From the NCBI RefSeq assembly GCF_003096995.1, contig NZ_QENU01000014.1:1-44204 (forward strand): a stretch of DNA of 44,204 bases. The letters are read 5' to 3'. The stretch comes from Alitibacter langaaensis DSM 22999. GTDB taxonomy: Bacteria > Pseudomonadota > Gammaproteobacteria > Enterobacterales > Pasteurellaceae. The position numbers and the translations under genes were made by a program. Positions 27,544-37,476 of this stretch are shown piece after piece (position 1 is the stretch's first letter; each line of letters starts with the position of its first letter). The notes beneath the pieces were generated by a model. That model saw only the letters and a list, made by a program, of their open reading frames with translations, ran no database searches and had not been told where the DNA came from.

Positions 27544-30279
27544 ATGTGGAAACGTTGGCTTTTTAGAACAATTTTAGGCGTGATCTTACTCATCGCGGCA
27601 GGTATTTTTTCCCTGCCGTGGTGGTTTTCACCTGCTCAAATTGAACAACTTGCCAATCGTTTTTTAGCCCCGAATTATTCTATTCATCTTCCTAAACAAT
27701 GGGTGCTTCACCCAACAGGCTTGCAACTGGCGGGTTTTCAGCTCAAATCTCCGCAATGCACTCTTGCCGATTTCCAGAAAATTGAACTGAATTGGTGGAA
27801 ATTGCGCCATCTCAATATTGAGAACGCGGTGTTAGATTATGATTGTTTACGCCAACTGCCCACTGATGATCAAAATAAAACTTCTGTTAATTTGACCGCA
27901 CTTTTATCTTCAATTCCAACCAGTGAATTTTCTATCGCCCATCTGCAAATTAAAAATACAGAGAGCATCACTCAGCGACAATTACAATCGTTATTTAATA
28001 GTGATATTGCCGCGAATGTGCGTTATGACGGCGGTCAACTGGCTCTTGCCTTACAAGGCAAGGCACAAAGTGCGGTCATTTTTCAGCATAATTCTTATCT
28101 CAAGCCGCAAAATGGACAATTTTTATGGCAGGGACAAACAGATTATCAGCCCACAGAACAGCAAGATTATCATCTTCAGTTCAGTACTGAATTGAATAAT
28201 GATCTCATGGCGTTGCCGCAACAAGGCGAGCTCAAACTGGATTGGAATAATGCGGCGCTCCCTGTTAAAAAAGGCAATGCCCAGCTAAGTTGGAATGGCG
28301 AAGAGGGACAAATTAATGCGCAAGATTTAGTCCGAAATCAGCCCCTATTGGATGTGCCCGTCACTTTCACCCCAAACGGTTTGGAGATTACTTGGGGAAA
28401 ACTTTATTGGACATTTGATGGCTATCAGCCAATTAAAGGCTTCTTGGGGTTGAATATTCAAAAGCCAGAGAACGCTTGGCTACCGCTGAAAACAGACTTG
28501 AATATTATTTTGCAAACCTTTGGTAAATACGGCAAAGGGGAGATTGTGATTTCGGGAAAAAACGGTGAAATTGGCGGTGGCGAGAAGCTTGATTCGTTGA
28601 AGTTTGATCTGAAAACAATCGGTGATTTACGCTATAACGACAATGTTGCGCACACCAATTTAGAATATAAAGTTCGTGGCACGTTTAGCGAGCCTTGGGG
28701 AATTTTTAGTAAAGGCTCCCTTTTCAAAATGGATAATATCCAGCCTGATTCAAAAGTGCATTTGCGTTTGCCGTTAGATGATGTGATTGTCGGGCGTTAC
28801 GGCTTAGAAGGGCGTTTACAAGCCACGCTGCAAGGCAATACACCACAGTTTGACGCACTGGATTTGAAATTGGACGGTTATGGACATGAATTTATTGCTG
28901 GGGTTAAAACGGTGTTCGATTTGCGTGACGAACAGCAAAAATTGCGTTCTGCAGAAATGCGTGCGGCAAACCGTTGGGATTGGGATATTCAAGGCAATAT
29001 GATCTGGAAAGCCTTAAAAACCCCCGTGAAAATAAACGGTGTCGGCTTTTGGCAAGATGATCATATTGAATTGAATCAGCTAACCGTTACTTCGGGAAAT
29101 ATTCATACTGCGGGCGTGAAAATGGCGCCGCTTTCGTTGCAATTAAAAGATCGTTTGCGTTGGGATTACGTTGCGGAGAAAATTCGGGGTTTAGCGCAGG
29201 CTAAAACGGATTGGATTGAATTTGATTATGGTGGACGTTTTGTTCATCCTGTTTTTGGTGTAGGGATAGACGGTAAAAGTATCAATAATTTCAATGCGGC
29301 TGGCGCATTAACGGCAGGAACCTTAGGACCGTTAGATGTTTTCGCTCATTATGAAAATCAAGCATTAACAGGCAATATTGCTTGGAAAGAGCAGTCTGCG
29401 GATGTGTTCCAAACCTTGTTTCCACAAAAATGGGATTGGGTTATTCACCAAGGCTCGATTAAAGGCGCAACCAATTTCGCGATTAATGAAAAAGGCGTAT
29501 CAATGGATGGGGCGTTAACGGTGTCGAACGGTAGAATTTCCTTACCCGATGGCGAGATTGAAGGCATAAAAATCCACTTCCCGTTGCATTATCACGATTT
29601 TTCATTGCAAGCTAACGCCAATGATAAAATTGAATTTTATGCCGATGATATTCGTATGGGGGCGTTGACTATGCAACGGGCGAAGTTTAATGTGCATGGC
29701 AATTATCCTAACAATGCTCGAAAACCTTTAATATTGAGTAATGTGAATGTTGATTTATTTGACGGCAATCTCAGTGTGGATGAATTACGTTTTCCGCAAA
29801 AGAATGCGGCGGTGTTGAATTTGCAACGGATTGACTTAGCCAAAGTACTGCAAATGGCACAATATAATCAGATTTATATGCGCGGACGTGTGAATGCGCG
29901 TTTGCCTTTCTGGTTAAATCATAAAGCCTGTTTAATTTGTCACGGCTCAATCACACAAGCAGGACCTTTGAATATTAAGTTAGATGAGAAAGTGGTAAAA
30001 GGTTTGAAAGCGGGTGGATGGACAGAAAGTATTTTGGTTGATGTGATCAAAAATATGAATTTGAATTCCTTTAATGCGCAGCTTGATCTTATGCCGACAG
30101 GGGAAATGGCACTCGCCGCAACAGTGATAGGTTATAATCCTGATAAAAAAACGCACAATCCAATAACATTGAATTATACGCATAAAGAAAATATGTTTGA
30201 GCTGTGGAATATGATTGACTATGGCTCGCAGTTTGAACAAAATCTTGAATATCGACTTTACCAACGGGCGGAACAATGA
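27544..30279 (+). CDS. ydbH: YdbH family AsmA-like envelope protein
   Basis: A 911-residue protein with one N-terminal helix (FRTILGVILLIAAGIFSLPW, about 7-26) and a long periplasmic beta-rich body. In E. coli YdbH is one of three redundant AsmA-like proteins (with TamB and YhdP) that carry phospholipids from inner to outer membrane, working with the lipoprotein YnbE. The C-terminal part (LPDGEIEGIKIHFPL and DLFDGNLSVDELRFP) fits the family. Length is typical (E. coli 879). The next gene, ynbE, overlaps or follows directly, which supports the name. Two uptake signals lie near the start (27895 and 28068). Confidence 0.88.
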   Translation: MWKRWLFRTILGVILLIAAGIFSLPWWFSPAQIEQLANRFLAPNYSIHLPKQWVLHPTGLQLAGFQLKSPQCTLADFQKIELNWWKLRHLNIENAVLDYDCLRQLPTDDQNKTSVNLTALLSSIPTSEFSIAHLQIKNTESITQRQLQSLFNSDIAANVRYDGGQLALALQGKAQSAVIFQHNSYLKPQNGQFLWQGQTDYQPTEQQDYHLQFSTELNNDLMALPQQGELKLDWNNAALPVKKGNAQLSWNGEEGQINAQDLVRNQPLLDVPVTFTPNGLEITWGKLYWTFDGYQPIKGFLGLNIQKPENAWLPLKTDLNIILQTFGKYGKGEIVISGKNGEIGGGEKLDSLKFDLKTIGDLRYNDNVAHTNLEYKVRGTFSEPWGIFSKGSLFKMDNIQPDSKVHLRLPLDDVIVGRYGLEGRLQATLQGNTPQFDALDLKLDGYGHEFIAGVKTVFDLRDEQQKLRSAEMRAANRWDWDIQGNMIWKALKTPVKINGVGFWQDDHIELNQLTVTSGNIHTAGVKMAPLSLQLKDRLRWDYVAEKIRGLAQAKTDWIEFDYGGRFVHPVFGVGIDGKSINNFNAAGALTAGTLGPLDVFAHYENQALTGNIAWKEQSADVFQTLFPQKWDWVIHQGSIKGATNFAINEKGVSMDGALTVSNGRISLPDGEIEGIKIHFPLHYHDFSLQANANDKIEFYADDIRMGALTMQRAKFNVHGNYPNNARKPLILSNVNVDLFDGNLSVDELRFPQKNAAVLNLQRIDLAKVLQMAQYNQIYMRGRVNARLPFWLNHKACLICHGSITQAGPLNIKLDEKVVKGLKAGGWTESILVDVIKNMNLNSFNAQLDLMPTGEMALAATVIGYNPDKKTHNPITLNYTHKENMFELWNMIDYGSQFEQNLEYRLYQRAEQ

Positions 30280-30335
30280 AAATGAAATGTACTCAGTATG
30301 TCTTGCTACTTTTAAGCAAAGGAGTGGAAAGCCGA

Positions 30336-30530
30336 ATGCGCTCAAAATATCGCGTTTTTTCACCGCACTTTTTAGCGTTGAGTTTATGCGCTTTAACCGC
30401 CTGCACACCCACAATTCAGCTCGATACGCCAAAAGAAGGGATCACCATTAATATGAATGTTGTGGTTGATCACAACATTAGTGTCAAAATGGACGAAAAA
30501 TCCCAAGCGGCGTTAGAGTCTAGCAAATAA
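30336..30530 (+). CDS. ynbE: YnbE-type outer-membrane lipoprotein
   Basis: A 64-residue lipoprotein with signal MRSKYRVFSPHFLALSLCAL and lipobox LTAC. The mature part contains the conserved PKEGITINMNVVVDHNISVKMD, shortened here to ITINMNVVVDHN, as in E. coli YnbE, which forms stacks that bridge YdbH to the outer membrane. I prefer ATG 30336 because AAAGGAG lies 11 bases upstream and it gives a normal signal length. An alternative ATG at 30276 overlaps the ydbH stop and would put 20 extra residues ahead of the signal. The third member of the E. coli set, ydbL, is absent. An uptake signal occurs in the signal-peptide region (30362). Confidence 0.85.
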   Translation: MRSKYRVFSPHFLALSLCALTACTPTIQLDTPKEGITINMNVVVDHNISVKMDEKSQAALESSK

Positions 30531-30542
30531 ACTCATTTTTTC

Positions 30543-30558
30543 AGCGAAACGCTTTTTT
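30543..30558 (+). terminator. Weak terminator after ynbE
   Basis: AGCG-AAA-CGCT followed by TTTTTT. The stem is only 4 bp, lying between the convergent ynbE and phoR genes. Confidence 0.4.
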
Positions 30559-30564
30559 AACGGC

Positions 30565-31830
30565 TTATAAAACAAAGCGTTGCGGTATGACAAAAGAAAA
30601 GCAGCTGCCTTTCGTTTCGGTGCTTTGAATCTCTAGGTGTGATTGATATTGCGCTAAAGTATGTTTCACAATAGCTAACCCTAATCCACTTCCGCCAGTT
30701 AAATGGCTACGCGATTCATCTACACGGTAAAAACGCTCGGTTAAATGTGGAATATGTTGAGCGGAGATACCAATGCCATTATCCGTAATCTTAAACACCA
30801 TTCCTTGCTCACAGGCTTGCCATTGAATTTGAATGTGGCAATGTTCGCCAGAATGTTTAATTGCATTATAAATTAAATTGGATACCGCACTTCGTAGCTG
30901 ATGTTCATTTCCCAGAATCATCACGGCGGGTTGAATATCAAATTCAATGTGATGATTATAACTATTTAATATATCCGTATCTTTTCTTAATGAATTAATC
31001 ATTGCCGACATATCAAAAGGTTGAAATTCCTTATCTGACGACGTTTCTATTTTGGCGAGTAAATTAAGCTGTTGTAATAAATGCCCCATTCGCTGGCTTT
31101 GTTCTTGCATCGCTTGAATGGCTTTTTGCTGGATAGGATCTTGAGGGTCATTATCTGCCAACATTTCTAAATAGCCTTGCATTACCGTTAATGGAGTGCG
31201 CAATTCATGGTTGATATTGCTTAAGAATTTTTGCCGAGAATGAAGTAAACAGATCATATCCGTAATATCACGCGCAACAATTAACACATTATGACTATCA
31301 TAAGGATTTAAATTAATTTCAATATAACGTTCGTTATGGGTTAATAAGATAAGTGGGCGTTGCTTCTTAGCTTGCGCAAAATAATGTTTAAATTGTTCAT
31401 AAAAAATCACATTAAAAATATTTTTTTGTATTTTTTTATGCCAATAAAAATCAAACATTTTCTGCGCCATCGGGTTACACCACGAAATATCCCCATTTTG
31501 TTGGCAAACAATCATCGCATCAGGTAAATATTGAATATTTTTATTCACTTTAGAAAGCAGGCGCAAATTAGCGCGTTTTTCTTTATTCGTTTTGGTACGA
31601 TAATAGGCTTCTGTTTGCGACAAATTTTCTAATTGGAGCAGTTTGAATTCATCATTTTTGTTGGGATTTAAGGCTTTCAGCAAGCGGTATTCGGTCGAAT
31701 GGTGCCAAGCGAGCAGAAGCACCGTAAGGATTGCAAACCAAGCAATAAAATTGGCTGTAAATAGGCTGAACAAAAAAGCGATACCACTAGCAAGGGTGAT
31801 TTCAAGAACAAAGTTTAGAATTTTCTTCAT
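30565..31830 (-). CDS. phoR: Phosphate regulon sensor histidine kinase PhoR
   Basis: A 421-residue membrane kinase that phosphorylates and dephosphorylates PhoB depending on phosphate status. It has two short N-terminal helices (about 5-42), a linker and PAS domain (about 95-195), the dimerisation domain with phospho-acceptor His208 ([11 protein letters not shown]), and the ATPase domain with the N box ([11 protein letters not shown]), G1 box (ITDNGIGIS) and G2 box ([12 protein letters not shown]). Its start overlaps the phoB stop by 4 bp. Last gene of the pst-pho operon. Confidence 0.95.
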   Translation of the reverse strand: MKKILNFVLEITLASGIAFLFSLFTANFIAWFAILTVLLLAWHHSTEYRLLKALNPNKNDEFKLLQLENLSQTEAYYRTKTNKEKRANLRLLSKVNKNIQYLPDAMIVCQQNGDISWCNPMAQKMFDFYWHKKIQKNIFNVIFYEQFKHYFAQAKKQRPLILLTHNERYIEINLNPYDSHNVLIVARDITDMICLLHSRQKFLSNINHELRTPLTVMQGYLEMLADNDPQDPIQQKAIQAMQEQSQRMGHLLQQLNLLAKIETSSDKEFQPFDMSAMINSLRKDTDILNSYNHHIEFDIQPAVMILGNEHQLRSAVSNLIYNAIKHSGEHCHIQIQWQACEQGMVFKITDNGIGISAQHIPHLTERFYRVDESRSHLTGGSGLGLAIVKHTLAQYQSHLEIQSTETKGSCFSFVIPQRFVL

Positions 31831-32522
31831 GATTCATCTCGGAAATGGTTGGAAAAACGATAACCCGTGCCGCGCACGGTCTGAATATAACGATCACATT
31901 GAAATGGCTCTAAATTATGGCGCAAACGGCGGATATAGCTATCCACGGTGCGGTCTTCCACTTCTAAATCATCGCCCCAAATACGGTTCAATAATTGCTC
32001 GCGGGAATAGGCCTTTTCAGGATGCGTCATAAAAAAATGCAATAACTTAAATTCTGTACTGCTTAGACTAATTTCCTGTTTTTGGAAAAAGACCCGTTGC
32101 GCATTTTCATCTAAACAGAGTTCATCGATTTGGATTAATTGGCTTTGTTGTTCATAAATTCGCCGCCATACTGCTTCAATGCGAGCCAACAAAATTTTCG
32201 GTGAAAAAGGTTTGCTGATGTAATCGTCTGCGCCTGCATTTAAGCAAGTGATACAATCTTCTTCCGCACTTTTAGCGGTAAGCATAATAATGGGGATTGC
32301 GGAATAATTTTCTTGCTTTTTGATATGTTGAATAAATTGAACACCAGAACGCCCGGGCAGCATCCAATCTAATAAAATGAGTTTTGGATTTTCTTTGAGT
32401 TTATTGACCGCACTTTGGAAATCGCCCGCTTCGATGACATCATAATGCTGTTGCGATAAAAACAAGGCGATCATTTCACGAATTGCTCGCTCATCTTCCA
32501 CCACAAGAATTTTTCTCGTCAT
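31827..32522 (-). CDS. phoB: Phosphate regulon response regulator PhoB
   Basis: A 231-residue OmpR-family regulator. In the receiver domain Asp52 (ILLDWMLPG) is the phosphorylation site, with acidic Glu9 and Asp10 and Lys in YISKPFSP. The C-terminal winged helix includes [29 protein letters not shown], cited here by its YIRRLR end. It binds Pho boxes such as the one at 36402-36423. The ribosome site AAAGGGAG is strong, and its AAGGGAG is exactly complementary to CUCCCUU in the loops of the candidate RNA at 43713-43804. Confidence 0.96.
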   Translation of the reverse strand: MTRKILVVEDERAIREMIALFLSQQHYDVIEAGDFQSAVNKLKENPKLILLDWMLPGRSGVQFIQHIKKQENYSAIPIIMLTAKSAEEDCITCLNAGADDYISKPFSPKILLARIEAVWRRIYEQQSQLIQIDELCLDENAQRVFFQKQEISLSSTEFKLLHFFMTHPEKAYSREQLLNRIWGDDLEVEDRTVDSYIRRLRHNLEPFQCDRYIQTVRGTGYRFSNHFRDES

Positions 32523-32552
32523 AATGCCAGCTCCCTTTGATTTGATACCTTG

Positions 32553-32592
32553 AAAGTGCGGTCAAAAAATCATAAATTTTTTACCGCACTTT
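32553..32592 (-). repeat. Paired uptake signals between pstB and phoB
   Basis: AAAGTGCGGT (32553-32562) and ACCGCACTTT (32583-32592) form a 10-bp stem with an AT-rich loop. There is no T-run on the minus strand after it, so it may reduce rather than stop transcription into phoBR. Confidence 0.6.
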
Positions 32593-32665
32593 AGTGTACT
32601 TTACTGTGCTTTACAAATCTTTAGTGTGTTATTTTGCACATTTTTCTCGGTGATTGTAAAAGGAA

Positions 32666-33430
32666 TTAGCCCATTTTTCCACGAATATAATCTTCTGTAC
32701 GTTGCACTCTTGGCTTATCAAAAATTTGTTGGGTTTCGCCAAATTCAATTAATTCGCCTAAATACATAAATGCCGTATAGTCAGAACAACGCGCCGCTTG
32801 TTGCATATTGTGCGTGACCATTGCAACGGTGTAATCCTGTTTTAACTCGCTGATTAATTCTTCAATTTTCATTGTAGAAATGGGATCGAGAGCGGAGCAA
32901 GGCTCATCGAGTAATAACACATCGGGTTTAATGGCAATGCCTCGTGCAATGCATAAACGCTGTTGCTGCCCACCTGATAGGCTATCCCCACTGGTGTATA
33001 ATTTGTCTTTCACTTCGTTCCACAATGCGGCTTTGCTTAATGCCCACTCCACGCGATCATTCATTTCTGATTTAGATAATTTTTCAAATAGACGAATACC
33101 AAACGCCACATTGTCATAAATAGACATCGGAAACGGTGTTGGTTTTTGGAAAACCATACCAACTTTGGCGCGAATAAGTGAAATATCTGTATGCGTATTG
33201 AGCAAGTTTTCACCATCCAAATTGATTTCGCCCGTGGCTCTTTGGTTTGGATAAAGCTCAAACATACGGTTAAAGCAGCGTAATAAGGTGGATTTGCCAC
33301 AACCAGAAGGCCCAATAAACGCGGTGACTTTATTTTTGGCAATACGCAAATTAATATTTTTTAATGCGTGAAAATCTCCATAATAAAAATTGAGATTTTG
33401 TACGGCAATTTTAGTGTCTAAATTCATCAT
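32666..33430 (-). CDS. pstB: Phosphate ABC transporter ATP-binding protein PstB
   Basis: A 254-residue ABC ATPase that drives high-affinity phosphate import with PstSCA. The Walker A motif GPSGCGKST, the Q-loop [15 protein letters not shown], the signature [16 protein letters not shown] and Walker [14 protein letters not shown] are all intact. Two consecutive ATG codons (33430 and 33427) follow an AGG site. It is followed by phoB and not by phoU. Confidence 0.97.
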   Translation of the reverse strand: MMNLDTKIAVQNLNFYYGDFHALKNINLRIAKNKVTAFIGPSGCGKSTLLRCFNRMFELYPNQRATGEINLDGENLLNTHTDISLIRAKVGMVFQKPTPFPMSIYDNVAFGIRLFEKLSKSEMNDRVEWALSKAALWNEVKDKLYTSGDSLSGGQQQRLCIARGIAIKPDVLLLDEPCSALDPISTMKIEELISELKQDYTVAMVTHNMQQAARCSDYTAFMYLGELIEFGETQQIFDKPRVQRTEDYIRGKMG

Positions 33431-33439
33431 ATTAACCTG

Positions 33440-34288
33440 TTATTTTTGTTTATGTTGAAAGAAAACTCGGGTGAAAATATTTAAACAAAGCACAAAGAGT
33501 GTAATTAAGGTTGCGCCTGCCCAAGCTAGGTTATTCCAGTCAGAAAACGGACTGGCTGCGTATTGGTAAATGACCACTGGCAAGTTCGACATTGGACCAT
33601 TCATATCCCAAGACATAAATTGGTTAGAAAGTGCGGTGAATAATAGCGGTGCAGTTTCCCCTGAAATTCGGGCAACGGCTAAGAGTACACCCGTGAGAAT
33701 CCCAGATTTTGCGGAACGGTAACAAATCATAATAATGATACGCCATTGCGGGCAACCTAGCGCTGCAGCGGCTTCTCGCAAATTATTTGACACTAGTGAC
33801 AACATATTATCTGTGGTACGCACCACAATTGGAACGAGCAACAACGCAAGTGCCAATGCCCCCGCCCAGCCAGAGAAATGCCCCACTTGCGATACATATA
33901 AACTGTACACAAATAAACCGATAATAATGGATGGTGCAGAAAGCAAAATGTCATTAAGAAAACGAGTGATTTGGGCGAAACGGCTGTAACGACCATATTC
34001 TGCCAAATAAGTCCCCGCTAATACGCCCACTGGTGTGCCGATTAGCGTTCCTGCTCCCACAATGAAAAAAGACCCGATTATGGCGTTTAATAATCCCCCT
34101 TTTTCGTTTGGGGCAGGCGTGGATTGAGTGAATAAATCTAACGATAATGCGGGAATGCCCTTGGTTATGAGTGTGAATAAAATCCAACATAACCAAAATA
34201 AACCGAAAACAACGGCAACATAAGCAAGCCCTAGCATCAATTTATTGCAGGATTTTCGCCAATAAAAACGAGTGTTGTTTGTTTTCAT
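33440..34288 (-). CDS. pstA: Phosphate ABC transporter permease PstA
   Basis: A 282-residue permease with six hydrophobic helices. The cytoplasmic coupling motif EAAAALGCPQWRIIIMI is the BPD-transport signature of this class. The N-terminus begins MKTNNTRFYWRK. I chose ATG 34288 since AAGGAAA lies at good spacing and the codon comes one base after the pstC stop. A GTG at 34306 would overlap pstC. Confidence 0.95.
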   Translation of the reverse strand: MKTNNTRFYWRKSCNKLMLGLAYVAVVFGLFWLCWILFTLITKGIPALSLDLFTQSTPAPNEKGGLLNAIIGSFFIVGAGTLIGTPVGVLAGTYLAEYGRYSRFAQITRFLNDILLSAPSIIIGLFVYSLYVSQVGHFSGWAGALALALLLVPIVVRTTDNMLSLVSNNLREAAAALGCPQWRIIIMICYRSAKSGILTGVLLAVARISGETAPLLFTALSNQFMSWDMNGPMSNLPVVIYQYAASPFSDWNNLAWAGATLITLFVLCLNIFTRVFFQHKQK

Positions 34289-34289
34289 G

Positions 34290-35237
34290 TTATTTTCCTT
34301 GTACACGTTGCATTCTCGAAATCATTAATCGGGAAATGATTAATACGGTCGTGGTGATCACGAAAAGCAATAAACCTAATTCCATTAGTGCCGATTTTTG
34401 TAATCCACCCGCTTCGTTAAATTCATTAGCGATAGCCGAAGCGATAGACGTTGAGGGGGAAAACAAGGAAGTAGGCAACTGAAATGCGTTACCGATGACG
34501 AAAGTAATTGCCATTGTTTCACCTAACGCTCGCCCTAAACCCAACATAATGCTGCCGATTAAACCTGTGCGGGTATATGGCACAACAACTTTCCATATCA
34601 CTTCCCAGGTGGTGGAACCCAAGCCATACGCGCTTTCTTTTAACATTGGTGGAACAACGCTGAACACATCGCGCATAATTGATGAGATAAATGGAATAAT
34701 CATAATGGCAAGCACTAATCCAGCGGTAAATAAACCAATGCCGAATGGTGCGCCTGAAAAGAGTAGATCGAGAACAGGCAGTTCGCCTAGATGCTCAATC
34801 AACACGGGTTGAATATGTTCTTGAAAAAGGGGAACGAAGATAAATAGCCCCCACATCCCGTAGATAATTGAAGGAATGGCTGCGAGCATTTCAATCGCAA
34901 TGCCTACGGGGCGTTTTAAGCAGTCTGGTACTAATTCGGTGAGAAAGGTTGCAATTCCAAAAGAAATCGGTACAGCAATAAATAAGGCAATACATGCCGT
35001 GATGATCGTACCAATAATTGGCACAATGGCGCCATATTGTTCTTGTACTGGATCCCAATGTGTTTCCCAAAGGAAACTTGCGCCAAAACGTTGGATACTC
35101 TCCCAACTTCCCATCACTAAAGAAATTAAAATGGCGGCGAGTAAAATAAAAACGAGCCCTGCAAATATTGCAGTAGCCTGCTTGAATAATGGCTCAATCC
35201 ATTTTTGATTCAGGCATTTTCGAGTGACTGTAAGCAT
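34290..35237 (-). CDS. pstC: Phosphate ABC transporter permease PstC
   Basis: A 315-residue permease with six helices that pairs with PstA. The signature is ESAYGLGSTTWEVIWKVVVPY. ATG 35237 (MLTVTRKCLNQKW) is preferred because GGAT lies a few bases upstream; an ATG three codons earlier at 35246 overlaps that site, and both are possible. It is separated from pstS by an uptake-signal hairpin. Confidence 0.95.
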   Translation of the reverse strand: MLTVTRKCLNQKWIEPLFKQATAIFAGLVFILLAAILISLVMGSWESIQRFGASFLWETHWDPVQEQYGAIVPIIGTIITACIALFIAVPISFGIATFLTELVPDCLKRPVGIAIEMLAAIPSIIYGMWGLFIFVPLFQEHIQPVLIEHLGELPVLDLLFSGAPFGIGLFTAGLVLAIMIIPFISSIMRDVFSVVPPMLKESAYGLGSTTWEVIWKVVVPYTRTGLIGSIMLGLGRALGETMAITFVIGNAFQLPTSLFSPSTSIASAIANEFNEAGGLQKSALMELGLLLFVITTTVLIISRLMISRMQRVQGK

Positions 35238-35266
35238 AATCGGCATCCAAAATTTGATTTAAAATG

Positions 35267-35312
35267 ACCGCACTTTGGTTGTTTTAACCGTAAACAAGGT
35301 GCAAAGTGCGGT
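35267..35312 (-). terminator. Hairpin between pstS and pstC
   Basis: ACCGCACTTTG (35267-35277) and CAAAGTGCGGT (35302-35312) are perfect complements made of two uptake signals. On the minus strand the stem is followed by CATTTTAAAT. A partial terminator here would give more PstS than transporter, which is usual for such operons; this is inference. Confidence 0.55.
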
Positions 35313-35328
35313 GAAAAATACATAAATT

Positions 35329-36348
35329 TTATTGTTTCAATTCTGTTTTCCACTGACTTTGAATTGTGTTCACCACATCAGCAGGGATCGGCACATAGTC
35401 TAATTCTTCTGCCGCTTGCTGACCTTTGGAAAATGCCCAATCAAAGAAAGCGAGAACATTTTTCGTGACTTCAGGATTGTCCGTGTTTTTATTTAACAAA
35501 ATGAAACTTGCAGCGGTAATCGGCCAAGATTTTTCGCCTGCTTCATTGGTTAACACTACGCCCATACCTGGTTTTTCTTGCCATTTCGCTTGTCTTGCCG
35601 CTTCCATAAAACTTTCATTAGCGGGCTGAACAAATTGTCCCGCTTGATTTTGTAATGAAGCCCAAGCAAGCTGATTTTGTTTGGCATAAGCATATTCCAC
35701 ATAGCCAATGGTATATTTCATTTGGCGAACGTAAGAAGCGATGCCTTCATTCCCTTTGCCGCCATGGCCTGTTGGCCATTTCACTGATTTACCTTCACCC
35801 ACTTGGTTTTTCCAATCGGCGGAAACTTTAGAGAGATAATTGGTAAAGCCAAAGGTTGTGCCAGAGCCGTCTGAACGGTGGATGACGATGATATTTTTGT
35901 CGGGTAAAGGCAGATTAGGATTTAAAGCCGCTAAAGCAGGATCGTTCCATTTTTTGATCTTGCCTAAGAAAATTTTGGCTAAAAGTTCGCCAGATAATTT
36001 TAATTCGCCCGCTTTGATTTCAGGTAAATTGACGACAGGTACTGTGCCGCCGATAATTGCAGGGAATTGGAAGAGTTGATGTTGTTGTAATAAGTCGGCA
36101 TTCATTGGATCGTCAGAGGCGCCAAAATCAATGGTTTTAGCAATAATCTGTTGTTGACCACCACCTGATCCAATAGATTGGTAGTTGACTTTATTGCCTG
36201 TTTCTTTTTCATATAAAGATGCCCATTTAGCATAAATTGGATAAGGGAAAGAGGCTCCCGCACCAGTAATACTACTTGCTTGGGCAAAAGGCAATGCACC
36301 TAAGGTGAGAGCAATCACAAGCGTTTTCTTTATCTTACGCATTAACAT
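35329..36348 (-). CDS. pstS: Periplasmic phosphate-binding protein PstS
   Basis: A 339-residue binding protein with a signal peptide ending PFAQA and the mature start SSITGAGASFPYPIYAKW. Phosphate-contacting regions are visible: GAGASFP, SIGSGGGQQQI, FGASDDPMN and HRSDGSGTTFGFT. I chose the ATG at 36348 because AAGGAG lies nine bases upstream and it gives a normal signal peptide; the open frame extends 27 codons further through the Pho box, which cannot be coding. First gene of the operon pstSCAB-phoBR. Confidence 0.96.
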   Translation of the reverse strand: MLMRKIKKTLVIALTLGALPFAQASSITGAGASFPYPIYAKWASLYEKETGNKVNYQSIGSGGGQQQIIAKTIDFGASDDPMNADLLQQHQLFQFPAIIGGTVPVVNLPEIKAGELKLSGELLAKIFLGKIKKWNDPALAALNPNLPLPDKNIIVIHRSDGSGTTFGFTNYLSKVSADWKNQVGEGKSVKWPTGHGGKGNEGIASYVRQMKYTIGYVEYAYAKQNQLAWASLQNQAGQFVQPANESFMEAARQAKWQEKPGMGVVLTNEAGEKSWPITAASFILLNKNTDNPEVTKNVLAFFDWAFSKGQQAAEELDYVPIPADVVNTIQSQWKTELKQ

Positions 36349-36401
36349 AATCAATTCTCCTTCAGTTAGTGTTATTGATTGCATAACTAAGTGTAGAAAA
36401 G

Positions 36402-36423
36402 AATTATGACAATTTGATGACAA
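36402..36423 (-). promoter_or_regulatory. Pho box (PhoB operator) of pstS
   Basis: Read on the minus strand, two exact TTGTCAT heptamers (36417-36423 and 36406-36412) are spaced by CAAA, that is an 11-bp period, followed by AATT. This matches the E. coli Pho box of two CTGTCAT repeats with AT-rich 4-bp spacers in six of seven positions per repeat. It is 54 bases before the pstS start, right for PhoB activation. Confidence 0.88.
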
Positions 36424-36474
36424 CCGCAAATTATTTGATGAATGATTTGCTGTTTGGATAAGGCAATGGAAATA

Positions 36475-36500
36475 GGGAAGAAAGTGGGCGGCTAGCCCAC
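36475..36500 (-). terminator. Terminator of putP-cmoB
   Basis: GTGGGC (36484-36489) and GCCCAC (36495-36500) form a stem with a 5-nt loop. On the minus strand it is followed by TTTCTTCCC. It separates cmoB from the co-oriented pstS promoter. Confidence 0.6.
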
Positions 36501-36510
36501 CTAATTGGGA

Positions 36511-37476
36511 TTATTTATTGGCAAGAATCACTGCGCGTTTAGGGGCGGGATAGCCTTCAATGGTTTTGCTATGGTCGTTGGGATCTAAAAAGTCAATTAA
36601 ACTTTCATTTTCTAACCAGTCAGTTTTTCGTTGTTCTTCAAGACTCGTCACTTCGACATCGACACAACGCACATTTTTAAAGGCACATTTTTGCAACCAG
36701 TTAATTAAACAAGCCACAGAAGGAATAAAATAAACATTTTTCATTTTGGCATAACGCTCAGCAGGCACAAGAGCCGTGTGTTCATCGCCATCAACCACCA
36801 AGGTTTCTAACACTAATTCTCCCCCTTGGCGTAGCTGGCTTTTTAGCTGAGTTAAATGATCTAACGGCGATTTGCGATGATAAAGCACGCCCATAGAAAA
36901 CACCGTATCAAATACCCCTAGCGGTTGCATTTGTTCAATGCCTAATGGAATTAAATTAGCACGGCGATCATTATTTAATAGCTTGCGAACCGCTTCAAAT
37001 TGGCACAAAAATAATTCTGTCGGGTCAATGCCCACCACCATTTTTGCGCCTTCTCCCACCATTCGCCACATATGATAGCCGCTGCCACAGCCTACATCTA
37101 AAATGGTGCGGTCTTGCAAGGGGCTTAAATGAGGTAACACGCGATCCCATTTGAAATCAGAACGCCATTCCGTATCAATATGTACGCCATGCAAATGGTA
37201 GGGGCCTTTTCGCCATGGCATCAGCTGTTTTAGATGATGGATTAATCGTTGTTTTTCGCCGTCTGAAATCGCAGAAGCGCGGTCAGATTTTACAAAATTT
37301 TTGAGATCAATATGTTCTGCAGGCGTATCAGGCAGAAAATCAATGATTTTTGCCCATTTTGCGTAATCGCCGTGGGTATTTTTTTCCCAATTTTTTAATT
37401 GTAACGGTAAGGTTTCAAGCCAAGCCGATAAATTCGTTGTGGCAATTTGGGCGTAGAAAGGACGAAAATCGATCAT
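36511..37476 (-). CDS. cmoB: tRNA U34 carboxymethyltransferase CmoB
   Basis: A 321-residue SAM-type transferase that uses the carboxy-SAM made by CmoA to turn 5-hydroxyuridine into 5-carboxymethoxyuridine at the wobble position. The substrate-binding [11 protein letters not shown] (87-97) and the cofactor loop LDVGCGSG (126-133) are both present. The ATG overlaps the putP stop (ATGA), so the two are translationally coupled, an unexpected pairing with a proline transporter. Confidence 0.96.
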   Translation of the reverse strand: MIDFRPFYAQIATTNLSAWLETLPLQLKNWEKNTHGDYAKWAKIIDFLPDTPAEHIDLKNFVKSDRASAISDGEKQRLIHHLKQLMPWRKGPYHLHGVHIDTEWRSDFKWDRVLPHLSPLQDRTILDVGCGSGYHMWRMVGEGAKMVVGIDPTELFLCQFEAVRKLLNNDRRANLIPLGIEQMQPLGVFDTVFSMGVLYHRKSPLDHLTQLKSQLRQGGELVLETLVVDGDEHTALVPAERYAKMKNVYFIPSVACLINWLQKCAFKNVRCVDVEVTSLEEQRKTDWLENESLIDFLDPNDHSKTIEGYPAPKRAVILANK

